Assembly: GCA_020024325.1 (NCBI GenBank)
Contig: JAHHTY010000014.1
Location: forward strand, 1 to 35,813
Reading direction: 5' to 3'
DNA from: Negativibacillus sp.
Lineage (GTDB): Bacteria > Bacillota > Clostridia > Oscillospirales > Ruminococcaceae
DNA length: 35,813 bases
The notes beneath the pieces are model-generated. The model was not told the origin of the DNA. It ran no database searches and saw only the letters and a program-made list of their open reading frames with translations. A program made the translations under genes and the position numbers. Shown one piece after another: positions 24,845 to 33,545 of this stretch (position 1 is the first letter of the stretch; each line of letters starts with the position of its first letter).

Positions 24845-26833
24845 ATGGCAGCAAAAAAAAATCATGGATATGGAAATGACAGCATTTCCTCTCTCAAAGG
24901 AGCGGACCGTGTCAGAAAGCGTCCGGGCGTTATCTTCGGTTCTGATGGACTGGAGGGATGCGAACATTCGGTTTTTGAAATTCTTTCCAACTCGATTGAT
25001 GAAGCAAGAGAGGGCTTTGGTAACCGCATTATTTTGACGGTATATCAAGACCATTCCATTGAGATACAGGATTTTGGCAGAGGTATACCGGTAGACTATA
25101 ACCCAAAAGAAGAGCGTTATAACTGGGAATTGGTTTTCTGCGAACTGTATGCAGGCGGAAAGTATAACACCAATCAAGGAGAAAGCTATGAGTTTTCTTT
25201 GGGGCTGAACGGTCTTGGTTCCTGTGCTACTCAATACTCTTCCGAGTATTTTGATGTAGAGATCTATCGTGATGGATTCCGCTATAATCTGCACTTTGAA
25301 AAAGGTGAAAATATCGGCGGACTGAAAAAAGAGGAAACAAAAGAAAAGCAGACAGGAAGCCGCCAACACTGGAAACCGGATTTAGATGTCTTTACCGATA
25401 TTGCAATTCCGAATGACTTTTTTCGAGATGTCCTGAAAAAACAAGCAGTTGTTAATAAAGGGCTTACCTTTCTCCTTCGCATTGAGCAAGAAGACAAAAC
25501 CTTTCAGGAAGAAACTTTTTGCTATGAAAACGGTATCACCGATTATGTAAAAGAAATCTCCGAGGAACAGAGCCTGACCAATATTCAGTATTGGGAAACA
25601 GAGCAGCGGGGACGGGATCGTGCAGATAAGGACGAATATAAGGTAAAGCTGTCAGTTGCATTCTGCTTTTCCAATCGGGTTAAATTTTTGGAATACTACC
25701 ATAACTCTTCCCATCTGGAATATGGTGGTTCCCCGGAAAAAGCGGTCAAGCAGGCTTTTGTTTCCAAGATAGACGCTTATTTAAAGCAGAACAACAAGTA
25801 TCTGAAAAATGAAAGCAAAATCACCTTTCAAGATGTGGAGGATTGCCTTGTTCTGGTTTCTTCTTCGTTCTCCACACAAACGTCCTATGAAAACCAGACG
25901 AAGAAGGCAATTACAAACAAGTTTATCTATGAAGCAATGAACGATTTCCTAAAGCGTCAGCTGGAAATCTATTTTATTGAAAATCCAGATGAAGCTGTTA
26001 AGATTGCAGAGCAGGTTTTGGTGAACAAACGAAGCCGTGAAAATGCAGAAAAAACAAGATTGAATCTGAAAAAGAAGTTAGCGGGAAGCATTGACCTTGC
26101 TAACCGTGTGGAAAAATTTGTGGACTGCCGCTCCAAAGACGTCAACGAACGAGAAATTTATATCGTAGAGGGTGACTCGGCTTTGGGTGCCTGCAAACTG
26201 GGGCGTGATGCACGGTTTCAGGCAATTATTCCGGTTCGAGGAAAGATTTTAAACTGCTTAAAGGCAGATTTTGATAAGATTTTTAAAAATGATATTATCA
26301 CCGACATCATCAAGGTTTTGGGCTGTGGTGTAGAGGTGACTTCAAAAGCAAACAAGGAACTTTCTACCTTTAATTTAGAGGGACTGCGTTGGAACAAGGT
26401 TGTTATCTGTACTGATGCCGATGTGGATGGATTCCAGATTCGCACCCTGATTTTGACAATGCTGTATCGCCTGACTCCGACCTTGATTGAAAAGGGGTAT
26501 GTCTATATTGCAGAGTCACCACTGTTTGAAATTCGATGTAAGGATAAAACATACTTTGCTTACTCGGATACCGAGAAGTCGGATATCCTGAAAAAACTTC
26601 AGGGACAGAAAGTTGATGTACAGCGATCGAAAGGTCTTGGTGAAAATGAGCCTGATATGATGTGGCTGACAACAATGAATCCAAAGACAAGACGCCTTAT
26701 TAAAGTTTCGCCTGAAGATGCAGCAGCAACCGAGGCAATGTTTGCGCTGTTGCTGGGGGATAATCTGGACGGAAGAAAGGCTTATATTGCAGAAAACGGA
26801 CATGAGTATCTGGATGATTTAGATCTGTCCTAA
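24845..26833 (+). CDS. Divergent type II topoisomerase subunit B (GyrB/ParE-like)
   Basis: The 662-residue protein has a GHKL ATPase domain with a changed N box (EHSVFEILSNSIDEA, 40-54; E45, N49 and D52 kept), a G1-type DFGRGIPV (76-83) and LGLNGLGS (119-126, corresponding to GVHGVGAS). A transducer region follows (about 225-390). The TOPRIM domain contains VEGDSALGA near 440, in place of the usual EGDSAGG, then PVRGKILN and DADVDGFQIRT (about 522-532). The end, RSKGLGENEPDMMWLTTMNP, matches the usual C-terminus. It is thus an active-looking but divergent enzyme, seen in clostridia alongside normal gyrase. GAGGAGGC precedes the ATG. It is followed by the A subunit 111 bp later. Whether it is the topo IV of this organism cannot be decided here. 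Confidence 0.88.
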   Translation: MAAKKNHGYGNDSISSLKGADRVRKRPGVIFGSDGLEGCEHSVFEILSNSIDEAREGFGNRIILTVYQDHSIEIQDFGRGIPVDYNPKEERYNWELVFCELYAGGKYNTNQGESYEFSLGLNGLGSCATQYSSEYFDVEIYRDGFRYNLHFEKGENIGGLKKEETKEKQTGSRQHWKPDLDVFTDIAIPNDFFRDVLKKQAVVNKGLTFLLRIEQEDKTFQEETFCYENGITDYVKEISEEQSLTNIQYWETEQRGRDRADKDEYKVKLSVAFCFSNRVKFLEYYHNSSHLEYGGSPEKAVKQAFVSKIDAYLKQNNKYLKNESKITFQDVEDCLVLVSSSFSTQTSYENQTKKAITNKFIYEAMNDFLKRQLEIYFIENPDEAVKIAEQVLVNKRSRENAEKTRLNLKKKLAGSIDLANRVEKFVDCRSKDVNEREIYIVEGDSALGACKLGRDARFQAIIPVRGKILNCLKADFDKIFKNDIITDIIKVLGCGVEVTSKANKELSTFNLEGLRWNKVVICTDADVDGFQIRTLILTMLYRLTPTLIEKGYVYIAESPLFEIRCKDKTYFAYSDTEKSDILKKLQGQKVDVQRSKGLGENEPDMMWLTTMNPKTRRLIKVSPEDAAATEAMFALLLGDNLDGRKAYIAENGHEYLDDLDLS

Positions 26834-26944
26834 AATATCGGTTAAAAATGCGTTTTGCATTTTTAGAAGAAATTGCAAAAGAATAAAGATGAAAATCCTT
26901 TTTGCGAAAAGCAAGGATGGAACACTTTATAAGAGGAAGGAACT

Positions 26945-29182
26945 ATGGCACGTAAAAAACAAGTAGAACGGTCGCATCATTCAGATAATGTAAAAGCCTA
27001 CATCGAACACGCCGGTGAGGTAGTTGACCAGAAGATTACCAGCACACTGGAAAAAAACTATATGCCCTATGCAATGAGCGTTATTGTTTCCCGAGCGATT
27101 CCGGAAATTGACGGTTTCAAGCCTTCTCACCGTAAGTTGCTGTATACCATGTACAAAATGGGCTTGCTGACAGGTGCAAGAACAAAGTCCGCCAATGTTG
27201 TTGGCTCTACCATGAAATTGAATCCCCATGGAGATATGGCAATTTATGAAACGATGGTGCGTCTTGCCAGGGGAAACGAAGCACTGCTGCACCCATATGT
27301 CGATTCCAAAGGAAACTTTGGTAAAGCATATTCCCGAGATATGGCATTTGCAGCTTCACGATACACCGAGGTAAAGCTGGACCCAATCTGCCAGGAGCTG
27401 TTTCGGGATATTGACAAGGATACCGTGGATTTTGTAGATAACTATGATAACAAACTCAAAGAACCAACATTGCTGCCGGTAACATTTCCCTCTGTGCTGG
27501 TGAATGCAAATACCGGTATTGCAGTTGGTATGGCAAGCTCGATTTGCCCATTTAATTTGGAGGAAGTTTGTACAACCACCATCGAATTGATTAAAAATCC
27601 AAACCATGAATTGGCGTTGACTTTGATGGCTCCCGACTTTCCGGGAGGAGGTCAGCTGATTTATAATCCGGCAGAGATGGATAAAATCTATCGTACCGGT
27701 CGTGGTTCTTTTAAGGTACGAGCTCGTTGGCATTATGATAAATCCTGTAACTGTATCGAGATTACAGAGATTCCACCGACGACCACCACCGAAGCGATTA
27801 TCGACAAGGTAGTCGATATGATTAAATCAAACAAGATTCGTGAAATTTCGGATATGAGGGACGAAACGGACCTTTCCGGTTTGAAGCTTGCAGTCGATTT
27901 AAAAAGGGGAAGCGACCCTGATGCCGTTATGCAAAAGCTGTATCGTTTTACTCCGTTGGAGGATAGTTTTTCCTGTAACTTTAATGTTCTGATTGGCGGA
28001 ACACCAAGGGTAATGGGTGTGCGTGAACTTTTGGAGGAATGGATTGCTTTTCGCAGACAGTGTGTAAAACGCAGAGTGTATTTTGACCTCAACAAAAAGA
28101 AGGATAAGCTGCACCTGTTAGAGGGATTAAAAAAGATTCTGCTGGATATTGACAAAGCCATTCGTATCATTCGAGAAACGGAATCGGAAGAAGAGGTTGT
28201 ACCAAATTTGATGATTGCTTTCGGCATTGATGAGATTCAGGCGGAGTATGTAGCGGAAATTAAACTGCGTCACATCAATAAAGAGTATATTCTCAAGCGT
28301 ACCGATGAGGTGGGACAGCTTCAGGGCGAGATTGATGAGATGGAAGCAATTCTGGCAGATCCGAAAAAGATTAACAGAATCATTATTTCCGAGTTGAAGA
28401 ACGTTATCAAAAACTATTCTCAGCCAAGAAAAACATTGCTGCTGATGCAAGAAGAGATAAAACCGTTTACCGAAGAAGTTATCATTGATAATTATCCGGT
28501 CAACCTTTTCTTTACAAAAGAGGCTTACTTTAAGAAAATCACTCCGCAGTCATTTAGAATGTCCAGTGACCAATATCTAAAAGAGGGCGACAGTGTTATC
28601 CAGCATGTTGAAGGTTCAAACACCGACCACCTTCTCTTTTTCAGTGACCAAGGTCAGGTATATAAAAGCCGTGCTTGCGAGTTTGAGGATACGAAGGCAA
28701 GTGTACTGGGAGAGTTTGTACCTGTAAAGCTGGGAATGGATGAGGGCGAAAATGCTGTCTATATGGCGGTAACATCAGATTACCGGGGGTATATGCTGTT
28801 CTTCTTTGAAAACGGAAAGGTTGCAAAGGTTAACCTGAATGCCTATGAAACCAAAACAAATCGTCGAAAATTGATGAAGGCATATAGCACCAAGGAAAAG
28901 CTGAGTGCTGTTTTGTGCATTCCGGAGGATACACAGGTTATGATAACAGCAAGCAATGGAAGAGTTCTGCTGCTGCATACCGGCATGATTCAACCAAAAC
29001 CGACAAAGGATAATCAAGGAATTCAGGTTATGAAACTGACAAAAGGTTCAGTGGTTACTTCAGCTGCGTTGTATGAGCAAGGTTCTTTAGAGGAAGAACA
29101 CCACTATCTGGCAAAAACGCTGCCATCCAGAGGGGATTTTCTCAAAGAAAATCTGATTGGACAGACAGGGGCTGATCAATAG
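26945..29182 (+). CDS. Type II topoisomerase subunit A (GyrA/ParC-like)
   Basis: This 745-residue breakage-reunion subunit starts with the typical YMPYAMSVIVSRAIPEIDGFKPSHRKLLY (40-68), except that the usual 'DGLKP' is DGFKP. The winged helix and tower follow, with active-site tyrosine Y140 in the RYTE motif. The GIAVGMAS segment and a long coiled coil (about 385-500) are also present. The C-terminal beta-pinwheel is present but short (about 505-730), and I see no GyrA box (QRRGGKG); the equivalent region reads ASVLGEFVPVK. That argues for decatenase-type (topo IV) over supercoiling activity. AAGAGGAAGG lies before ATG 26945. Same operon as the B subunit, ending at a very stable terminator. 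Confidence 0.88.
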   Translation: MARKKQVERSHHSDNVKAYIEHAGEVVDQKITSTLEKNYMPYAMSVIVSRAIPEIDGFKPSHRKLLYTMYKMGLLTGARTKSANVVGSTMKLNPHGDMAIYETMVRLARGNEALLHPYVDSKGNFGKAYSRDMAFAASRYTEVKLDPICQELFRDIDKDTVDFVDNYDNKLKEPTLLPVTFPSVLVNANTGIAVGMASSICPFNLEEVCTTTIELIKNPNHELALTLMAPDFPGGGQLIYNPAEMDKIYRTGRGSFKVRARWHYDKSCNCIEITEIPPTTTTEAIIDKVVDMIKSNKIREISDMRDETDLSGLKLAVDLKRGSDPDAVMQKLYRFTPLEDSFSCNFNVLIGGTPRVMGVRELLEEWIAFRRQCVKRRVYFDLNKKKDKLHLLEGLKKILLDIDKAIRIIRETESEEEVVPNLMIAFGIDEIQAEYVAEIKLRHINKEYILKRTDEVGQLQGEIDEMEAILADPKKINRIIISELKNVIKNYSQPRKTLLLMQEEIKPFTEEVIIDNYPVNLFFTKEAYFKKITPQSFRMSSDQYLKEGDSVIQHVEGSNTDHLLFFSDQGQVYKSRACEFEDTKASVLGEFVPVKLGMDEGENAVYMAVTSDYRGYMLFFFENGKVAKVNLNAYETKTNRRKLMKAYSTKEKLSAVLCIPEDTQVMITASNGRVLLLHTGMIQPKPTKDNQGIQVMKLTKGSVVTSAALYEQGSLEEEHHYLAKTLPSRGDFLKENLIGQTGADQ

Positions 29183-29216
29183 GATTTTAGCCGAATATTT
29201 TAATTTTGCTTTTAAA

Positions 29217-29266
29217 CGAAAAGAACTCCGAGATTCAAAATTTTTTGAATCTCGGAGTTCTTTTCG
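29217..29266. terminator. Very long bidirectional terminator
   Basis: A perfect inverted repeat of about 24 bp (29217-29240 with 29243-29266) sits between the convergent topoisomerase and gdhA genes, with a short central A/T loop and T-rich ends. Confidence 0.9.
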
Positions 29267-29280
29267 TTCTTTTATTTAAA

Positions 29281-30630
29281 TTATAAAATTCCCTGAGCCA
29301 TCATTGCCTGTGCAATTTTAGTAAAGCCTGCAATGTTTGCACCTGCTAAAAGATTTCCTTCCATACCATATTCTTTTGCAGCATCATAGGTGTTGTGGAA
29401 GATGTTCACCATGATTTCATGGAGCTTTTCATCTACCTCTTGTGCATTCCAGGAATATTTCATCGAGTTCTGGCACATCTCCAGACCACTGGTTGCAACA
29501 CCTCCTGCATTAGATGCCTTGCCGGGAGCATAAAGAATGCCCGACTGCTGAAACAGTGCAATCGCATCAAGAGAACATGGCATATTTGCACCCTCTGCCA
29601 CCAGTTTTACACCGTTATCAATCAACTTTTGTGCATCCTCTAACAACAGTTCGTTCTGGGTGGCACAAGGTAGGGCGATATCGCATGGTATGCTCCAGAT
29701 GCCACGGCACTGCTCGTGATATTCGGCAGAAGGAACAGTTTTTACATATTCAGAAATTCTTCCGCGACGTCCTTCTTTGATTTCTTTTACAACATGAAGG
29801 TCGATTCCGTTCGGGTCGTAAATATAACCGTTAGAATCGGAGAGAGCAACAACCTTTGCACCCATCTCCTGTGCTTTTTCGGCAGCATAGATTGCCACAT
29901 TGCCCGAGCCGGAGATAACAGTTACCTTGTCTTTGGGACTGTCCTGTGCCATTACAGAAAGCATCTCCTGAACAAAGTAAAGCAGACCGTATCCGGTTGC
30001 TTGGGTACGAACCAGAGAACCACCATAGGTTAAACCTTTTCCGGTCAGGATACCGGAAAATTCGTTTTTTATCCGTTTATACTGTCCAAAGAGGTAGCCG
30101 ATTTCTCTGCCGCCTACACCGATATCACCGGCAGGAACGTCGGTTTCTGCACCGATGTAGCGGGAAAGTTCAGTCATAAAGCTCTGGCAAAAGCGCATAA
30201 TTTCAGCATCCGATTTTCCTTTTGGGTCAAAATCAGAACCACCTTTTCCGCCACCCATAGGAAGACCGGTCAGACTGTTCTTAAAAATTTGCTCAAAAGC
30301 AAGAAACTTAATAATAGAAAGGTTAACACTTGGATGGAATCGCAAACCGCCTTTATAAGGACCGATGGCAGAGTTAAATTGAACGCGATAACCACGGTTG
30401 ACCTGTGTCTTTCCGTTGTCATCTTGCCAAGCTACACGGAATTGTATCATACGTTCCGGTTCAACCAAACGTTCCATCAAGCCGGCTGCTTCAAATTCAG
30501 GGTGTTTTTCTATAACAGGTTCCAGTGTGCTGAGAACCTCGGTAACAGCGTTTAAAAATTCCGGCTGCTGAGGATCACGTTCACAAACCTGTTGGTATAC
30601 TTTTTGAAGATATGGATTTTTTATGCTCAT
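29281..30630 (-). CDS. gdhA: NADP-type glutamate dehydrogenase
   Basis: It carries out reductive amination of 2-oxoglutarate to glutamate. The 449-residue length is typical of the hexameric small GDH. The dehydrogenase segment has substrate-site lysines in GPYKGGLRFHP (K93), the FEQIFKNSL stretch (K117) and the catalytic K129 of LPMGGGKGGSDFD. A Rossmann domain follows with VISGSGNVAIYAAEKA (GSGNVA replaces the usual GxGNVA) and the serine-containing ALSDSNG that favours NADP. CAGGAG lies before ATG 30630. A promoter is at 30664-30692 on the minus strand. A likely entry point for ammonia, consistent with an anaerobic gut-type metabolism. Confidence 0.96.
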   Translation of the reverse strand: MSIKNPYLQKVYQQVCERDPQQPEFLNAVTEVLSTLEPVIEKHPEFEAAGLMERLVEPERMIQFRVAWQDDNGKTQVNRGYRVQFNSAIGPYKGGLRFHPSVNLSIIKFLAFEQIFKNSLTGLPMGGGKGGSDFDPKGKSDAEIMRFCQSFMTELSRYIGAETDVPAGDIGVGGREIGYLFGQYKRIKNEFSGILTGKGLTYGGSLVRTQATGYGLLYFVQEMLSVMAQDSPKDKVTVISGSGNVAIYAAEKAQEMGAKVVALSDSNGYIYDPNGIDLHVVKEIKEGRRGRISEYVKTVPSAEYHEQCRGIWSIPCDIALPCATQNELLLEDAQKLIDNGVKLVAEGANMPCSLDAIALFQQSGILYAPGKASNAGGVATSGLEMCQNSMKYSWNAQEVDEKLHEIMVNIFHNTYDAAKEYGMEGNLLAGANIAGFTKIAQAMMAQGIL

Positions 30631-30663
30631 ACAAAATCAACTCCTGTTTGACTTTTTGAAATT

Positions 30664-30692
30664 ATTATATACCTCTGTAAAAATATTTTCAA
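30664..30692 (-). promoter_or_regulatory. Promoter of gdhA
   Basis: On the minus strand, TTGAAA (30687-30692), a 17-bp spacer and TATAAT (30664-30669), 34 bp before the start. Confidence 0.75.
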
Positions 30693-30849
30693 TCAGCAGC
30701 AGTCAAGATAAATTTTTTATTGCTTATCAGTGCTGCAAAAATCTTGGGGCACAGGGTCGTGTCGGCATCCTAAAGCGCTTCTGAAAACAGGGAAAAGCAT
30801 CCTTTATAATAGGAAAGAAAAGAGCTTGTTTTGACTGTAAACATAAAGA

Positions 30850-30878
30850 TTGACTATATATAGAAAATAGAGTATAAT
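30850..30878 (+). promoter_or_regulatory. Promoter of rnpB
   Basis: TTGACT (30850-30855), a 17-bp spacer and TATAAT (30873-30878), placing the start six to eight bases before the RNase P RNA P1 helix. Confidence 0.8.
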
Positions 30879-30883
30879 CGTAG

Positions 30884-31246
30884 GGTGAGTAAGCAGGATG
30901 ACAGCGGGCGGGGGGAAACCTCCGAATGAGGAAAGTCCGGGCTTCACAGGGCAGGATAGCTGTTAACGGCAGCCGAAGGCGACTTTAGGGAAAGTGCAAC
31001 AGAGAGATACCGCCGGATTTTTCCGGTAAGGGTGGAAAGGCGAGGTAAGAGCTCACCGGAGTGCAGAAGACTGCACTGCCATGTAAACCCTATCCGAAGC
31101 AACACCGTGACTGCAAAAAGGGAAACGGCGGCCCGCCGCCCCTTTTTATGAGAATATCAGCGGTCTATGTGGCTTGAACCGCCGAGCAATCGTCGGTCTA
31201 GATAGATTGTCATCAAAACAGAACCCGGCTTATTTGCTTACTCACC
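30884..31246 (+). ncRNA. rnpB: RNase P RNA, class A
   Basis: This is the catalytic RNA that removes 5' leaders from tRNA precursors. The ends pair in a 12-bp P1 helix (GGTGAGTAAGCA with TGCTTACTCACC). The conserved core is visible: GAGGAAAGTCCGGGCT in the 5' part (CR-I), AGAGAGATACC with the following stem and GGTAAGGGTGGAAAGG (CR-II/III), AAACCCTATCCGAAGCAA, and the 3' ACAGAACCCGGCTTA (CR-V). The domain order and the P1/P4 pairings fit bacterial class A, not the Bacillus class B. A GC-rich arm (ACGGCGGCCCGCCGCC, near 31125-31140) is a distinctive stem. A strong promoter precedes and a terminator follows. Confidence 0.96.
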
Positions 31247-31260
31247 TTTAAAAGATATTT

Positions 31261-31292
31261 AGCCCCCTGCATTTTGGTGCAGGGGGCTTTTA
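31261..31292 (+). terminator. Terminator of rnpB
   Basis: AGCCCCCTGCA pairs with TGCAGGGGGCT, followed by TTTTAAA. Confidence 0.88.
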
Positions 31293-31313
31293 AACATTAT
31301 AAAACGATAAAAC

Positions 31314-31343
31314 AAAAAAGGACAGGGGAAACCTGTCCTTTTT
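31314..31343. terminator. Terminator of secG
   Basis: AAAAAAGGACAGG pairs with CCTGTCCTTTTT around GGAAA, downstream of secG on the minus strand. It can also back up rnpB termination. Confidence 0.85.
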
Positions 31344-31367
31344 GATAGCATATTTTGATATAAAAGC

Positions 31368-31613
31368 TTATGCGGTAAATTTGTCAACAATAGAAACAAG
31401 AATGGTGAGTGCGAAAAACACAACAGTGAGAATCTTTGTTCCCTTTACCAACATAGCATCTCTGGTTCTGCCATAGTTACGACCAAAAGATTCAGACTGA
31501 CCGCCTGTGAGAGCAGACATTCCTTTTTTGCTTTCCTGCATGGAAACCAAAGAAATAATCATAATGGAAGCAAGAATCAGAACAACAGCACAGATGATGT
31601 CAATTACGCCCAT
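31368..31613 (-). CDS. secG: Preprotein translocase subunit SecG
   Basis: A small membrane component of the SecYEG channel. The 81-residue protein has two hydrophobic helices (about 3-24 and 57-78) separated by a cytoplasmic loop, SKKGMSALTGGQSESFGRNYG, whose Gly/Ser/Phe-rich 'GGxSEsxFG' core is the family mark. The frame is open from 31661, but TAGGAGG directly precedes ATG 31613. In many Firmicutes secG heads a run of rnr, smpB and ssrA; here it is monocistronic, with its own promoter and a terminator. Confidence 0.92.
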   Translation of the reverse strand: MGVIDIICAVVLILASIMIISLVSMQESKKGMSALTGGQSESFGRNYGRTRDAMLVKGTKILTVVFFALTILVSIVDKFTA

Positions 31614-31698
31614 TGTAAACCTCCTAAAGACTAACAAATAAGATTCAGGAATAGTCCGCAAAGGCAGAACCTTCCCACATCATAATCTAACTTAACAT

Positions 31699-31727
31699 AT
31701 CATATCACACAAGCACTTTTTTTTCAA
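31699..31727 (-). promoter_or_regulatory. Promoter of secG
   Basis: On the minus strand, TTGAAA (31722-31727), a 17-bp spacer ending in TGA, and TATGAT (31699-31704). Confidence 0.7.
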
Positions 31728-32116
31728 GTATTGGTGCATTTTTTTAAAAATAAATTTCTTTCATCTATGAATAGACAAAGAAAACTGGGGCAAGATATTA
31801 CTGTTTCCTCGAGCGTTTGAAACAAAGGGAAACGAAAATCCGGATATCATCGCTTTGCCTGTTTTTAGAAAGGTGAGGATACCGGTGAAAAGAATCCGGT
31901 ATCCTTATCCATTGGAATCTTCCCTATAAAAATGGGAATGTTCAAAAGCTGATTATTAGTATAGGTTGGAATACTGATCTTGAAGATAAGAAGCAGGAAA
32001 AGGAAACGGGTTCTTTTTTTATACCTATTATTCTGAGAAAATATTTTGTTATGATAAAAACTTTACAGCAGTATATAAGAAAACATAATAAAAACTTAAC
32101 AATTGACTGCAAATCT

Positions 32117-32156
32117 TACAAACGTACCGCCCATAGCATTGGGCGGTACGTTTGTA
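32117..32156 (+). ncRNA. Perfect 17-bp hairpin, part of a candidate small RNA
   Basis: ACAAACGTACCGCCCA pairs without mismatch with TGGGCGGTACGTTTGT around the loop TAGCAT, plus an outer T-A pair. It is GC-rich in an AT-rich gap. No T run follows directly, but a true terminator lies 32 bases downstream (32188-32218). The pair may form one short transcript; no convincing promoter was identified upstream. Confidence 0.4.
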
Positions 32157-32187
32157 TCTTAGAAGAGAATGGTAAAACTTCCCGCAG

Positions 32188-32218
32188 GGGCTTAACTAAA
32201 AAAGTTGAGCCCTTTTTT
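32188..32218 (+). terminator. Intrinsic terminator without an evident upstream gene
   Basis: GGGCTTAAC pairs with GTTGAGCCC (one G-U) and is followed by TTTTTT. No real CDS ends here, which suggests a noncoding transcript or a lost gene. Confidence 0.8.
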
Positions 32219-32597
32219 CATGGTCAAAAATAGGAAGTAGGTATTTATAACAGATGATAAAACCACAAAAATTTCGGAGCAGAAGGTGGAGAATCCTGTC
32301 TACAACTTCTCTAAAACTATAAAGGAGGAAAAAGATGAGGAATAAGCAAAAATTTCCGAAGGGAAAATAAGCCCTGAAAAAGAGAGCAAGTATCCAGACG
32401 TCCCGAAGAAGGAAAATATCAGAAAAATAATCGCTTGGTAATTATAAACTGACGCTAATGCTGATACAAGAAGGATAAATGTATCAATAAAAACCAATCA
32501 AGATATAACAATGTTTTAGATTTTTAGTAGAAACGATAAAAGGATTAGTTTTACATGAATTTTACCCAATCTTGAATACGGTTTAAAACCCATCTAG

Positions 32598-32603
32598 TAT
32601 AAT
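32598..32603 (+). promoter_or_regulatory. Probable -10 element of the ABC transporter operon
   Basis: TATAAT lies about 50 bp before the permease start. The best -35 candidate, TTGAAT (32572-32577), is 20 bp away, so the promoter may need an activator. GAGGAGGAAA at 32638-32647 is the ribosome binding site. Confidence 0.5.
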
Positions 32604-32653
32604 ACATCTGCTGTCGAAATTTGGTATTACTCTTTTGAGGAGGAAATAGAGGC

Positions 32654-33493
32654 ATGAAATCTAAAAGCAAAAAAATAACTCTACTAAAAGGTGGCGGTTG
32701 TGCGATACTACTGTTCGTCACACTGTTCCCCATCTATTGGCTGCTGTCCATGGCTATCCGTCCTACCGATGAGATGAGCGGACACATTTCTCTGGTTCCG
32801 GGTTCGCTGACTGTTGAGCATTTCAGTCAGCTGTTTACCGATAAGGGGTTTGGACAGGCGATAGTCAACAGCCTGCAAACTACCGGTATCTCCCTTATTC
32901 TTTCGCTGTTAATCGGCATCTGTGCGGCTTACATTATCGCCCGCCGTCGATTCAATTTCGGATTGAAGCGACCCCTTACATATTGGGTGCTGCTGGTTCG
33001 CGTTCTGCCCCCGGTGGCTTTTACCATCCCACTTTACACCATGTTCAGCAAGGCGGGGATCCTCAATGGCAAGTTGCCGGTTATCCTTGCTTGTATTCTA
33101 ATCAATGTACCGCTGATTATTTGGTTCCTCATTAGCTTTTTCCGAGATTTGCCGGAAGAAATTGAGGAGAGTGCAAAGGTGGACGGTGCAACTGAGTGGC
33201 AGCTCTTTGTGCGGATTGTGTTGCCTTTGGTGGCTCCGGGAATCGCTGCTGTGGCAATGCTCTCTTTCATGTATGCATGGAATGAGTACACCTATACCAT
33301 CATCTTTACTCGCAGTCCTTCCAACTATACAGTGCCCCTGGCTCTGTCAGTATTAAACACGGAGGATAACCTGACAAACTTCGGTCTGGTGGCCGCAGGG
33401 GGAGTAATTTCCGTCATCCCCATTATGTTGTTTGTAATCTTTGCGCAAAACTACTTGATTGCCGGTCTTTCAAGCGGTGCTGTCAAAGAATAA
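32654..33493 (+). CDS. Carbohydrate-type ABC transporter permease (MalG-like)
   Basis: One of two inner-membrane subunits of an importer of the CUT1 kind. The 279-residue protein has about six membrane helices (first at 14-32). The conserved EAA loop that docks the ATPase, EEIEESAKVDGATEWQLF, is in the second half, followed by PLVAPGIAAVA. It belongs to the MalG side: short N-terminus and no periplasmic P2 loop. GAGGAGG precedes ATG 32654. It is followed 52 bp later by the binding-protein gene. The transporter ATPase is not visible in the window; CUT1 systems often share MsmK-type ATPases encoded elsewhere. The substrate is not deducible. Confidence 0.92.
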   Translation: MKSKSKKITLLKGGGCAILLFVTLFPIYWLLSMAIRPTDEMSGHISLVPGSLTVEHFSQLFTDKGFGQAIVNSLQTTGISLILSLLIGICAAYIIARRRFNFGLKRPLTYWVLLVRVLPPVAFTIPLYTMFSKAGILNGKLPVILACILINVPLIIWFLISFFRDLPEEIEESAKVDGATEWQLFVRIVLPLVAPGIAAVAMLSFMYAWNEYTYTIIFTRSPSNYTVPLALSVLNTEDNLTNFGLVAAGGVISVIPIMLFVIFAQNYLIAGLSSGAVKE

Positions 33494-33545
33494 CAAAATA
33501 TACCCTCAAATATTCATCAAATTATTTTTAGGAGGATGTTTCCAG

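Larger units (their letters stand above)
31728..32653. other. Gene-poor kilobase with several hairpins
   Basis: No frame here has both a good start site and coding character. Visible structures are a hairpin at 31872-31909 (AGGATACCGG with CCGGTATCCT, extended by G-U pairs), a 17-bp perfect hairpin at 32117-32156, a terminator at 32188-32218, an isolated AGGAGGAAAAAG plus ATG at 32335 that opens only 11 codons, and TATAAT at 32598-32603 ahead of the transporter operon. Around 32250-32520 one plus-strand frame is broken by only a few stops and reads lysine/glutamate-rich, while a 65-codon hydrophobic frame (TTG 32497 to 32300) runs on minus. Either could be a gene remnant. Confidence 0.5.

Noticed and set aside
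32117..32156. 6S RNA or an SRP RNA
   Set aside because: The hairpin is short and perfect, lacking the central bubble of 6S RNA and the GGAA tetraloop region of SRP RNA.
32051..32233. A 60-codon plus-strand frame over the 17-bp hairpin
   Set aside because: It lacks a ribosome binding site and reads through a perfect hairpin and into a terminator, so coding is unlikely.
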